Source: Engelhardtia mirabilis
Lineage (GTDB): Bacteria; Planctomycetota; UBA1135; GCA-002686595
Direction of reading: 5' to 3'
NCBI RefSeq assembly: GCF_007748095.1
Contig: NZ_CP036287.1
Span: forward strand, 2,294,001 to 2,358,000
DNA length: 64,000 bases
Made by a program: the position numbers and the translations under genes. Each line of letters opens with the position of its first letter. The first letter of the stretch is position 1. This document shows, in pieces, positions 45,272 through 53,581 of the stretch. The notes under the pieces were generated by a model. That model was given only the letters and a program-made list of their open reading frames with translations. It searched no databases and had not been told where the DNA came from.

Positions 45272-45326
45272 AAGCGGGCTGGGACCCAGCTCCGAGCCGG
45301 CGGCGCAAGCGGGGCTGACCGATGTT

Positions 45327-45362
45327 CCGCCCCCGCGCCGTTGGGAAACGGCGCGGGGGCGG
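45327..45362 (+). terminator. Strong hairpin between protease copies 3 and 4
   Basis: A 16-bp perfect stem (45327-45342 with 45347-45362) with a GGGA loop, 240 nt after the stop of copy 3. It is GC-rich, with only a short T-containing tail (TCCCGTTC). Confidence 0.7.
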
Positions 45363-45481
45363 TCCCGTTCAGGGGCAGCCCGTTCCCGGTTCAGGCGAAG
45401 TCCGGCCGGCTGAGGCATGCTGGAGCGGCCCCGGCGCAAGCTCCGCCCTTCCCCGCGCACTTCGGTCCACCGCCACCGCCC

Positions 45482-47452
45482 ATGCGTTCGACCACGCTCC
45501 TCTTCGCCCTGTTGGCAGGCCAAGGTCTGGCCTCGGCCCAACTCGAGTCCGAGGGACTGCCCGCGGCGATCTTCGCCGGCCTGACGCCGGATCAGGTCCC
45601 GATCCAGTTCGTCCAGCCGCCGGACGTTTCCGCCTACCTGGCGCAGGACGCGGCGCGGACTGCCGCCGGGCCCCTGCGCTACGGCGCGCTGCTCGACGTC
45701 TCGATCGATCCCACGACCCACGGTGTTTGGGACCGACTGCCGGACGGCAGCTTGGTCTGGAGGCTGTTGCTCTTCAGCCCCGGCGCCAAGTCGATCGGGC
45801 TGGAGTTCCGGGAGTTCTGGCTCCCGGACGGGGCGCAGGTCCACCTCTACGATGAGTCGCTCGAGGTCGTCCACGGGGCCTTCACGTCGATCAACAACCA
45901 GCCCCACGGGCAGATCCAGTTGGCGCCGTTCCCGGGGGATCGGGTCGTCTTCGAGTACCTGCAGCCGCCCGACGTCCGGACGACCGCGCGCCTCGAGCTG
46001 GGCACGGTGATCTACGACTACCGGGACCTGTTCGCCCTGGAGACGCAACTCGCCGGGGCGACGCCGACCGGTGGCTCGGGCGATGGCGCTTGCCTGATCG
46101 ACGTCGATTGCCCCGAGGGCGACCCCTTCGAACTGCAGAAGCGCGCCACGGTGCGGACCCTCTCCGGGGGAGGACTGTGCTCCGGTGCCCTGCTCAACAC
46201 CACCGCCCAGGACGGTGCCGGCTACGTCCTCACGGCTTGGCACTGTGGTCAGGGCGCGAACACCGTCTTTCGTTTCAACTACCAGCTCGACGGCTGTGGC
46301 AGTGGCGCGCTCCCCGAGACCCAGGAGCTCGCGGGCTGCACGGTGCTCGCCAGCGACAACCCGTCCGACGGACGCTTGCTGCGGATCAGCACGGCCATTC
46401 CGGCGAGCTACGCGCCGTACTTCTCGGGCTGGAGTCGGTCGACGACGAACCCGAGCCTCGGGCTGTCGATGCACCACCCAGGCGGCGGGGTCAAGAAGCT
46501 GTCGATCGACGCCGACGGAGCGACCAAGACGACGCTCTTCATCATCGGGATCGGGAACGTGCCGTCCTGGCGCTGCGTCTTCTCCGGTGGCTTCCAGGAC
46601 GGTAGTTCGGGTGGGCCCCTGTTCGACCAGGGTGGGCGCCACCGCGGCTTCCTCAGCGGCGGTCCGAACGTGGCCTGTCCGGTCGAGGCCTACTTCGGCC
46701 GGCTCTACACCTTCTGGGACAACGTCGACCTGAGTCCCTGGCTGGACCCGACCGGGACGGGTCTGACCGCGATCGACGGCTTCGACCCCGACAATCCCCG
46801 CGGTGGACCGCCGGGGACGGATCCGAAGATCGACTCACTCTCGCCGGCCTCGATCCAGGCGGTCGAGGCCGACTCGCCCGTCGCCGTGACCCTGTCGGGA
46901 ACCGGCTTCGAGGGCGTGACCTCGGTCGAAGTGGACGGAGTCCCCCTCAGTGCCTTCCCGCCGGAGTTCTCGGTCCCCGACAACTCGACCTTGATCGTCA
47001 CCTTGAAGCCGCCCTTCGACCTGGGCTCCAAGCACATCAAGGTCATCGAGGGGGCGTTGACGGCGGAAGTCGACCTGCCCGTGGACCTCAACGGCGAGCC
47101 GACGATCGACCTGGTCAGCTCCGATCCGAACTTCCTGATCTCCGCCTTCCCCCTGGAGATCTACATGGGCGCCCAGCCGAACGACGCGGTCTTCCTGCTG
47201 GTCTCGACCAGTCTGGTGCCGACCAGTCTTCCGGGCCTGTTCGAAGCCTCCATCGGCAACGGCTTCGCCGACCTGTTCCTGGTCAACAACTTCCTCGTCA
47301 GCGGCGCGTCGGGCTACGCGAAGGTCGAGATCCCGATCGCCGGACTGCCCACGGGGACCAAGCTCTACTTCCAAGCCGCGGTGCTGGCCGCGGTCGCGCC
47401 CACCCTGCCCCTGGCGATGTCGAACGTGGAGAGCGGGACCGTCTTGTTCTGA
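45482..47452 (+). CDS. Secreted lysyl-endopeptidase-like serine protease, copy 4
   Basis: Same architecture, 656 aa from ATG 45482. Signal peptide LLFALLAGQGLASAQ. Triad His254 (LTAWHCG), Asp296 (PSDGRLL) and Ser376 (DGSSGGP). The position of the Lys-specificity Asp is Ala (AYFGR), with Glu one residue earlier. The IPT/TIG-like and C-terminal domains keep the order and the end ESGTVLF, but diverge clearly from copies 1-3 (for example AVEADSPVAVTLSG). The following gap to copy 5 (47453-47766) is 314 nt and holds a short stem GGGTCGC/GCGACCC (47501-47522) and no gene. Confidence 0.94.
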   Translation: MRSTTLLFALLAGQGLASAQLESEGLPAAIFAGLTPDQVPIQFVQPPDVSAYLAQDAARTAAGPLRYGALLDVSIDPTTHGVWDRLPDGSLVWRLLLFSPGAKSIGLEFREFWLPDGAQVHLYDESLEVVHGAFTSINNQPHGQIQLAPFPGDRVVFEYLQPPDVRTTARLELGTVIYDYRDLFALETQLAGATPTGGSGDGACLIDVDCPEGDPFELQKRATVRTLSGGGLCSGALLNTTAQDGAGYVLTAWHCGQGANTVFRFNYQLDGCGSGALPETQELAGCTVLASDNPSDGRLLRISTAIPASYAPYFSGWSRSTTNPSLGLSMHHPGGGVKKLSIDADGATKTTLFIIGIGNVPSWRCVFSGGFQDGSSGGPLFDQGGRHRGFLSGGPNVACPVEAYFGRLYTFWDNVDLSPWLDPTGTGLTAIDGFDPDNPRGGPPGTDPKIDSLSPASIQAVEADSPVAVTLSGTGFEGVTSVEVDGVPLSAFPPEFSVPDNSTLIVTLKPPFDLGSKHIKVIEGALTAEVDLPVDLNGEPTIDLVSSDPNFLISAFPLEIYMGAQPNDAVFLLVSTSLVPTSLPGLFEASIGNGFADLFLVNNFLVSGASGYAKVEIPIAGLPTGTKLYFQAAVLAAVAPTLPLAMSNVESGTVLF

Positions 47453-47766
47453 GTGGGGGGGCACTGTCACGAAGAGGGCCCGAACCGGGTGGAGCCGCAG
47501 GGGTCGCGGCCAACGGCGACCCTGGGGACAGCCGGGCCGCACGATCCGTTGCGGCGCGACGGGCACGGTCCCGAACACGAGTTGAGACCTAACAAGTCCG
47601 TTACCACTCGAGGAGTTCGGTCGCGTCAAGATCTGCACCACGTATTCAGTCGGTGTTCTGCGAGAATGCGCCGGTGACCTCGCTCTTCCCGAGGCGGCCG
47701 CTGAACCGTCCGCGCGAGTGCGGGGCTATCGCGCCCAGCCCTCCCAACCCAAACCCAATCAGCCCC

Positions 47767-49743
47767 ATGCGAAAGCTCACGCTTGGCATCGGCCTCGCCC
47801 TCGCGGCGTCGCCCAGTCTCGCCCTGGCCCAGATCGAGTCCCCCGGGTCGCCGGCCGCGCTGCTCGCGGACCTGCGCACCGACGCCGTGCCGATCGAGTT
47901 CGTCCAACCCCCTGACGTGGGCTTTCTGAAGGCCGAGGACGCGACCCGCACCGAGCCCGGACCCCTGCGCTACGGCGCGCTGTTGCCGGTCGACATCAAC
48001 CCCGCCGAGAACGGCGTGTGGGATCAACTCTCCGACGGCTCGATGGTCTGGCGCTTCAAGGTCTACAGCCCCGGCGCCAAGTCGATCGGTCTCGAGTTCA
48101 GCGACTACTGGATCCCGGAGGGTGCCGAGATCTTCCTCTACGACGACACGCTGGAGCAGGTCCACGGCGCCTACACGTCGATCAACAACCAGCCCCACGA
48201 CCAGATCCAGTTCGCGCCCTTCCCGGGTGATAGCGTGATCTTCGAGTACGTGCAGCCGGCGGACGTCGATGCTCGCCCGCGCCTGGAGCTGGGCACGGTG
48301 ATCTACGACTACATGGACCTGTTCGCCCTGGAGGCCGAGCTGATCCTCGAGAACGAGGGCCAGGGGATCGGCGCCGGCGCCTGCGACGTGAACGTCAACT
48401 GCCCAGAGGGCGACCCCTTCCCGCTGCAGAAGCGCTCGGTGGTCCGCACCCTCTCGGGTGGTGGCCTGTGCTCGGCCGTGCTGGTCAACAACACCGCGGG
48501 CGATCAGACGCGCTACGTGCTGAGCGCCTGGCACTGCGGTCAGAGCAGCAACACCGTGTTCCGCTTCAACTACCAGACGGCGAACTGCACCGGCGGCTCG
48601 GCGCCCACGGGACAGCAGGTCTCGGGCGCGACCCAGTTGGTCTCGAACCAGGCCTCCGACGGCCGGATCATGCGGATCAACAACAACATCCCGGCCAGCT
48701 ACAACCCCTTCTACGCGGGCTGGAGCCGCTCGACGACGAATCCGTCCTTCGCCATGTCGATGCACCACCCCGGCGGTGGGCCGAAGCAGATCGCGATCGA
48801 CGGCAACGGCGCCACCAAGGCGAACGTGAACATCGGCGGCATCGGTGTCGTGCCGTCCTGGCGCGTCGTCTTCAGCCCCGGAACGACCGAGGGCGGCAGC
48901 TCCGGTAGCCCCCTGTTCGACCAGAACGACCGCGTCCGCGGCACCCTCAGTGGCGGTCCCGCAGGGACCTGCCAGGCCGAGGGTTTCTACGCGCGCCTCT
49001 ACGACTTCTGGAACAACGTCAACATCGCCCAGTACCTGGATCCCCTGGGTAGTGGCGCGACGGCTATCGACGGGTTCGATCCGAACAACCCCGGTGGCGG
49101 CGGCGGAACCTTCCCCGACATCACCAGCATCTCCCCGACGTTCATCACGGCGGTCAACCCGACCTCGCCGGTCTCCGTGACCCTGACGGGTACGGGCTTC
49201 GAGGACATCACCTCGGTCGAGGTCAACGGCGTTCCGCTCTCGGCCTTCCCGCCGGAGTTCTCGGTGCCCAACGACACGACCCTCGTGGTCACTCTGCAGC
49301 CGCCTTACAACGCGGGCACGATCAACATCAAGGCGATCGAGGGCACGCAGAGCGACAACATCGACCTCTCGGTCACGTTCAACACCACCCCGACCATCGA
49401 CCTGGTCAGCTCGGACCCGAACTTCCTGCTCTCGGCCTTCCCGCTCGAGATCTACATGGGCGGCTTCCCGGGTGACTCGCACTTCCTGCTGTTGTCGACC
49501 AGCCTGATTCCGTCGACGGTGCCCGGGATCTTCAGCGCGGGGATCGGCAACAACCTGACCAACCTGTTCGGCCTCGGGGTCTTCACGGTCAACCCGGCCA
49601 CCGGCTATGCCAAGGTCGAGGGGCCGTTCACCGGAATTCCCACCGGGACCAAGCTCTACTTCCAGTCGGGCGTGCTGAGTGCCGTCCTCCCGAGCCTGCC
49701 CCTGACCATGAGCAACATCGAGTCGGGCACGGTCCTCTTCTAG
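47767..49743 (+). CDS. Secreted lysyl-endopeptidase-like serine protease, copy 5
   Basis: Same architecture, 658 aa from ATG 47767. Signal peptide GLALAASPSLALAQ. Triad His256 (LSAWHCG), Asp298 (ASDGRIM) and Ser379. The catalytic loop is TTEGGSSGSP, closer to lysyl endopeptidase (which has SSGSP) than the SSGGP of the other copies. The Lys-specificity position is Gly (GFYAR). The C-terminal module has drifted (FITAVNPTSPVSVTLTG, GLGVFTVNPATGYAKVEGP) but ends IESGTVLF. It is followed by the only hairpin in the array with a true T-run. Confidence 0.94.
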   Translation: MRKLTLGIGLALAASPSLALAQIESPGSPAALLADLRTDAVPIEFVQPPDVGFLKAEDATRTEPGPLRYGALLPVDINPAENGVWDQLSDGSMVWRFKVYSPGAKSIGLEFSDYWIPEGAEIFLYDDTLEQVHGAYTSINNQPHDQIQFAPFPGDSVIFEYVQPADVDARPRLELGTVIYDYMDLFALEAELILENEGQGIGAGACDVNVNCPEGDPFPLQKRSVVRTLSGGGLCSAVLVNNTAGDQTRYVLSAWHCGQSSNTVFRFNYQTANCTGGSAPTGQQVSGATQLVSNQASDGRIMRINNNIPASYNPFYAGWSRSTTNPSFAMSMHHPGGGPKQIAIDGNGATKANVNIGGIGVVPSWRVVFSPGTTEGGSSGSPLFDQNDRVRGTLSGGPAGTCQAEGFYARLYDFWNNVNIAQYLDPLGSGATAIDGFDPNNPGGGGGTFPDITSISPTFITAVNPTSPVSVTLTGTGFEDITSVEVNGVPLSAFPPEFSVPNDTTLVVTLQPPYNAGTINIKAIEGTQSDNIDLSVTFNTTPTIDLVSSDPNFLLSAFPLEIYMGGFPGDSHFLLLSTSLIPSTVPGIFSAGIGNNLTNLFGLGVFTVNPATGYAKVEGPFTGIPTGTKLYFQSGVLSAVLPSLPLTMSNIESGTVLF

Positions 49744-49877
49744 GGCCGCTTCTGCCCGAGTCGGTTCCCCGGGTCGGACTCTCGGGGACTGGGTTCACCG
49801 GGCCTTCGCTTCGAGGCCGCCCGCCTGAGCCCGGCCCCGAGGGAGTCCCACCCCTGCGCAACCGACCGACTTCTATC

Positions 49878-49907
49878 GGGCCCCGCCCCCTCCAGGGGGC
49901 GGGGCCC
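49878..49907 (+). terminator. Rho-independent terminator after protease copy 5
   Basis: A 13-bp perfect stem GGGCCCCGCCCCC (49878-49890) with GGGGGCGGGGCCC (49895-49907), TCCA loop, followed by ATTTTCG. It is the most canonical terminator in the window. Confidence 0.88.
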
Positions 49908-49955
49908 ATTTTCGTACCTGCAACCCACTGAGCGGGCCTCGAGGGGCGTTTGACG

Positions 49956-49981
49956 GGTAGGTGACGGAATCGACACCTACC
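49956..49981. promoter_or_regulatory. Possible operator upstream of protease copy 6
   Basis: An 8-bp inverted repeat GGTAGGTG (49956-49963) and CACCTACC (49974-49981) with a 10-nt gap follows directly on a TTGACG hexamer (49950-49955). A TAGTAT hexamer is at 50000-50005, but the spacing does not match a sigma-70 promoter. The remainder of the 514-nt gap (49744-50257) holds the terminator of copy 5 and no gene. Confidence 0.35.
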
Positions 49982-50257
49982 TGGCCCCCAATCCGGGCCT
50001 AGTATTCAGGATTCCACCGATTCGGGCGCGACTCTCGGGGGCCCGGTACCGTCCAAGCCGTGCCTGAGGAGCGAGACGGCTCCCCCCCGGATCGCCTTCC
50101 TGGCCGCCGCTGGCGGGGCCAGGTTGGACCGTCCGACGCCGTCGGACCGATCGCTCGGCCCTGGAGCCGCCCCCGCCGGGGGCACGCCGGCGCCCCGATC
50201 GGTCCAGAACAACTCTCTCCGCTGATCCCCATCGCCACGACCCAGTCAGCCCATTTC

Positions 50258-52216
50258 ATGCGTAGCCAATCCTGGATCCTCGTCAGTGCCCTCTTGGCCG
50301 CCCCCGCGGCGGCCCAGATCGAGAGCGAAGGCTCTCCGATGGCCGTCCTCCAAGACCTGCGAACCGACGGGGTCCCGATCGAGTTCGTCCAGCCGCCCGA
50401 CGTGGGCGCCTACCTGGCCGACGACGAGGTGCGGCCGCCCCTGCCCCTGCGCTACGGGGCCCTGATGCCGGTCTCGATCAACCCGGCCGACAACGGCGTC
50501 TGGGACGAGTTGGCGGACGGAACCATGGTCTGGCGTTTCAAGGTCTACAGCCCTGGCGCCAAGTCGATTGGCCTCGAGTTCGACGACTTCTGGCTGCCCG
50601 ACGGCGCCGAGATCTACCTCTACGACGACACCCTCGAGACGGTCTTCGGGGCCTTCACCTCGATCAACAACCAGCCCCACGAGCAGATCGCCTTCGCGCC
50701 CTTCCCCGGCGACAGCGTGATCTTCGAGTACGTGCAGCCGACCGGCGTCGAAGACGGCGCGCGCCTGTCCCTGGGCACGGTGATCTACGACTACCGCAAT
50801 GTCTTCAACCTGGAGGCCGAGCTCGACGCTCAGGCCGCTCAGGCGGGTGGCAGCGGCGCGGGAGGCTCCTGTACCGTCAACGTCAACTGCTCCGAAGGCG
50901 ATGCCTGGGAGCAGCAGAAGCGCGCCACGGTCCGCACCCTTTCCAATGGCGGGCTGTGCTCCGGCGCCCTGGTCAACAACACCGCGGGTGACGGGACCCC
51001 GTACGTCTACACCGCCTGGCACTGCAACCAGGGCAGCAACACCGTCTTCCGCTTCAACTACCAGACGGCCAACTGCAACGGCGGGAGCGCGCCGACGAAC
51101 CAGAACGTCTCCGGCGCCACCAACCTGGTCAACCACCAGAGCTCGGACGGGCGCCTCTTGCGGATCAACAACTCGATTCCGAACAACTACCTGCCCTTCT
51201 ACGCGGGCTGGCGGAACACGAGCACCAACCCGACCTTCGCCATGTCGATGAACCACCCCGCCGGTGGTCCCAAGAAGATCTGCGTCGACAACAACGGGGC
51301 GACCAAGACCACGGCCAACTTCCAGGGCATCGGGAACGTCTCGGTCTGGCGCTGCTTCTGGAACGTGGGTGAGAGCCAGGGCGGTTCCTCGGGCGGCCCA
51401 CTCTTCGACAACAACGGTCGGGCGATCGGCGCCCTGTCCGGCGGGCCGGGTGGCACCTGCGTCGCCACGACCTACTTCGGGCGGCTGAACGTGTTCTGGA
51501 GCAACGCCAACGTGGCCCAGTACCTGGATCCCCTGGGGACCGGGGCGACGGCGATCGCCGGACTCGATCCCTTCGGTGGTGGCCCCGGCTCCTTCCCGAC
51601 GGTCGACTCGATCTCGCCCACATCGATCCAGACGGTGAGCCCCAACTCTCCCGTGGTCGCGACCCTCACGGGCACGGGCTTCGATGGAGCGACGGCGGTC
51701 GAGGTCGATGGCACGCCCCTCCCGGCGAGCGACTACGCGATCGTGAACGACACCACGATCACCGTCACGCTCTACCCGCCCTACAAGGTCGGGACCTACG
51801 TGATCAACGTGGTCGAGGGCCTGCTGGACGACAGCATCAACCTCGGTAGCTCCTTCGCGCTGGTCCCCACGATCGACCTGGTGAACTCGAGCCCCGCGTT
51901 CCTTACCAGCACCAGCCCGGCCGAGATCTACATGGGCGGCTTCCCGCTCGAGACGGTCTACCTGACGGGTTCGCTGAGCAACGTGCCGTCGGCCTTCCCC
52001 GGGGTCGTCAACCTCGGGATCGGCAACAACGGCCTGCAGCTGGTGATCATCGGCATCTTCACCGTCGATCCGCTGCTGGGCTACGCCAAGACCGAGGTCA
52101 ACCTGCCCCTGCCGGCCGGCACGACGGTCTACTTCCAGGCCGCCAACCTCAGCGCGATCTTCCCGACCTTCCCCCTGACGGCCTCGAACATCGAGACCGG
52201 CGTGGTCCTGTTCTGA
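50258..52216 (+). CDS. Secreted lysyl-endopeptidase-like serine protease, copy 6
   Basis: Same architecture, 652 aa from ATG 50258. Signal peptide ILVSALLAAPAAAQ. Triad His255 (YTAWHCN), Asp297 (SSDGRLL) and Ser378 (GGSSGGP). The Lys-specificity position is Thr (TYFGR). The protease and pro-region stay close to copies 1 and 3, whereas the C-terminal module is the most divergent of all (ASDYAIVNDTTITVTLYPPY, ending IETGVVLF). This opposite pattern to copies 1-3 fits recombination between modules. It is the last gene of the array and converges on a TPR protein gene. Confidence 0.94.
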   Translation: MRSQSWILVSALLAAPAAAQIESEGSPMAVLQDLRTDGVPIEFVQPPDVGAYLADDEVRPPLPLRYGALMPVSINPADNGVWDELADGTMVWRFKVYSPGAKSIGLEFDDFWLPDGAEIYLYDDTLETVFGAFTSINNQPHEQIAFAPFPGDSVIFEYVQPTGVEDGARLSLGTVIYDYRNVFNLEAELDAQAAQAGGSGAGGSCTVNVNCSEGDAWEQQKRATVRTLSNGGLCSGALVNNTAGDGTPYVYTAWHCNQGSNTVFRFNYQTANCNGGSAPTNQNVSGATNLVNHQSSDGRLLRINNSIPNNYLPFYAGWRNTSTNPTFAMSMNHPAGGPKKICVDNNGATKTTANFQGIGNVSVWRCFWNVGESQGGSSGGPLFDNNGRAIGALSGGPGGTCVATTYFGRLNVFWSNANVAQYLDPLGTGATAIAGLDPFGGGPGSFPTVDSISPTSIQTVSPNSPVVATLTGTGFDGATAVEVDGTPLPASDYAIVNDTTITVTLYPPYKVGTYVINVVEGLLDDSINLGSSFALVPTIDLVNSSPAFLTSTSPAEIYMGGFPLETVYLTGSLSNVPSAFPGVVNLGIGNNGLQLVIIGIFTVDPLLGYAKTEVNLPLPAGTTVYFQAANLSAIFPTFPLTASNIETGVVLF

Positions 52217-52230
52217 TCGCGCCGAAGCCT

Positions 52231-52293
52231 GCCGCCTGATCAGGCGGCGCTGCGAGACCATGGCCCCTCCATCGCAACGGCGGTGGGGGGGCC
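52231..52293 (+). terminator. Hairpins at the end of the protease array
   Basis: A perfect 18-nt palindrome GCCGCCTGATCAGGCGGC (52231-52248) begins 15 nt after the stop of copy 6. A second stem GGCCCCTCCA (52262-52271) with 52284-52293 has one T-G wobble on the plus strand. Either may end transcription from both convergent genes. Confidence 0.65.
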
Positions 52294-52401
52294 TCGTCAT
52301 TCTGCGTGCTCGGCGTGGACGCCTCGGGCACGGCCCGTTGCGACTCCATCGTGGTAGACACCGGGGCCCGGTTTCGATCGCCCGTGGGGCCAGGCTCGAA
52401 T

Positions 52402-53568
52402 TCAGAGCTCTTCGTCGCCGCCGAGCGCGCGGTAGCGCTCGTAGGCGGCGGCGGAGTCCTCGGTGCGCCCGGCGTCGCGCAGGGCCCGGGCCAACTCGAG
52501 GTGAGCGCCGAGGAACAGCGGGTCCTCGGCCGCGTCGCTCGAAGCCACCGCCGTGAGATCGGCCAGGGCCTCGTCGTTGCGTCCGGCCGCGCGCAGCAAC
52601 AGAGCCCGGTTGAGGCGCGGGCGCATGTCGGTGGCATCGCACTCGATGCACGCACCGTATGCCTCGATCGCTCCGGCTGCATCGCCGCCCAGGCGCCGCG
52701 CCTCGCCCAAGTGAAAACGAGCGCGGCAGTAATCGGGCTGGATCGCGAGCAGGGCCTCGAGTTCGGCCGCCGCGCGATCCCAGGCCTCCACCTGCATCCA
52801 ACCCAGGGCCAGGCCCAGGCGCGGCAGGGGCTCGGTGGGGGTCTGGCGCATCTGGAGCCGCCGCACCCGCATGACCTCGTGCCATTGGCGCAGTTGGTTC
52901 GAGCGCTCGAGCAGTTCCTGGGCCTCGGCGCCGGCCCCGCGCTGGGCGGCGTCGCGCGAGAGCAGGTGCCACGCGCTGGGCGCGTCCTCGTGCAGGGGCG
53001 CCAACTCGAGGAAGCGCCGCGCAAAGAGCGCGGCCTGGTCCAGACGACCCGCGCGGGCCTGAACCCGAGCCAGCAGGATCCAAGCGGCCGGCAGTTCCGG
53101 ATGGCGCAGGGGCGTGGTTCCGCCCGATTGATCGATCAAGAGCGCGCGCGCCTCGTCGAGCTGGTCGCGCTGCAACGCGATCCAAGCCCGTTCGAGGTCT
53201 ACCCAGCCGATGGTGTCCGGGCTCACGCGGGCCCGCACCAGCAGGGCGTCCGCCTCGCTCTCGCGCCCGGCCTGGAACAGTGCCCGCGCGACCGTGGCCA
53301 CCGCGCGACCGTCGCCGGCGAGCATCCCGCCCTCGGCCACCAGGGGCAGACCCAACTCGAGAGCAGGCCCCTGGAGCCCGAGTTCGAGCCTGGTGAGCAG
53401 CTCCTGGAGGGCCTCCACGGCGGCGCGGCTCTCGGCCTTCAGGGGCTGGTCCTGCGTCGCTCCGGACACCTGCGTCTCCGCGATCAGCGCACAACCGGGC
53501 CCCGCCCCCAGGGCGGGGGCGATGGGGGCCGAGGCCATGAACACGAGCGTCGCGAGGCGGAGTTGCAT
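52402..53568 (-). CDS. Secreted TPR-repeat protein
   Basis: TPR protein of 388 aa with an N-terminal signal peptide (ATLVFMASAPIAPALGAG). Clear TPR units are in the second half: LGLALGWMQVEAWDRAAAEL, ARFHLGEARRLGGDAAGAI, LNRALLLRAAGRNDEAL and AHLELARALRDAGRTEDSA. No enzymatic motif is visible; function unknown. Its start lies 13 nt downstream of the stop of the dehydrogenase-like gene on the same strand, so the two may be co-transcribed. It converges with protease copy 6. Confidence 0.87.
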   Translation of the reverse strand: MQLRLATLVFMASAPIAPALGAGPGCALIAETQVSGATQDQPLKAESRAAVEALQELLTRLELGLQGPALELGLPLVAEGGMLAGDGRAVATVARALFQAGRESEADALLVRARVSPDTIGWVDLERAWIALQRDQLDEARALLIDQSGGTTPLRHPELPAAWILLARVQARAGRLDQAALFARRFLELAPLHEDAPSAWHLLSRDAAQRGAGAEAQELLERSNQLRQWHEVMRVRRLQMRQTPTEPLPRLGLALGWMQVEAWDRAAAELEALLAIQPDYCRARFHLGEARRLGGDAAGAIEAYGACIECDATDMRPRLNRALLLRAAGRNDEALADLTAVASSDAAEDPLFLGAHLELARALRDAGRTEDSAAAYERYRALGGDEEL

Positions 53569-53581
53569 GGGGCGGTCGAGC

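Noticed and set aside
50246..53494. 1082-codon minus-strand open frame opposite protease copy 6
   Set aside because: Antisense shadow with low-complexity Arg/Gly/Val composition that runs through two unrelated genes. The overlapping genes have clear family motifs.
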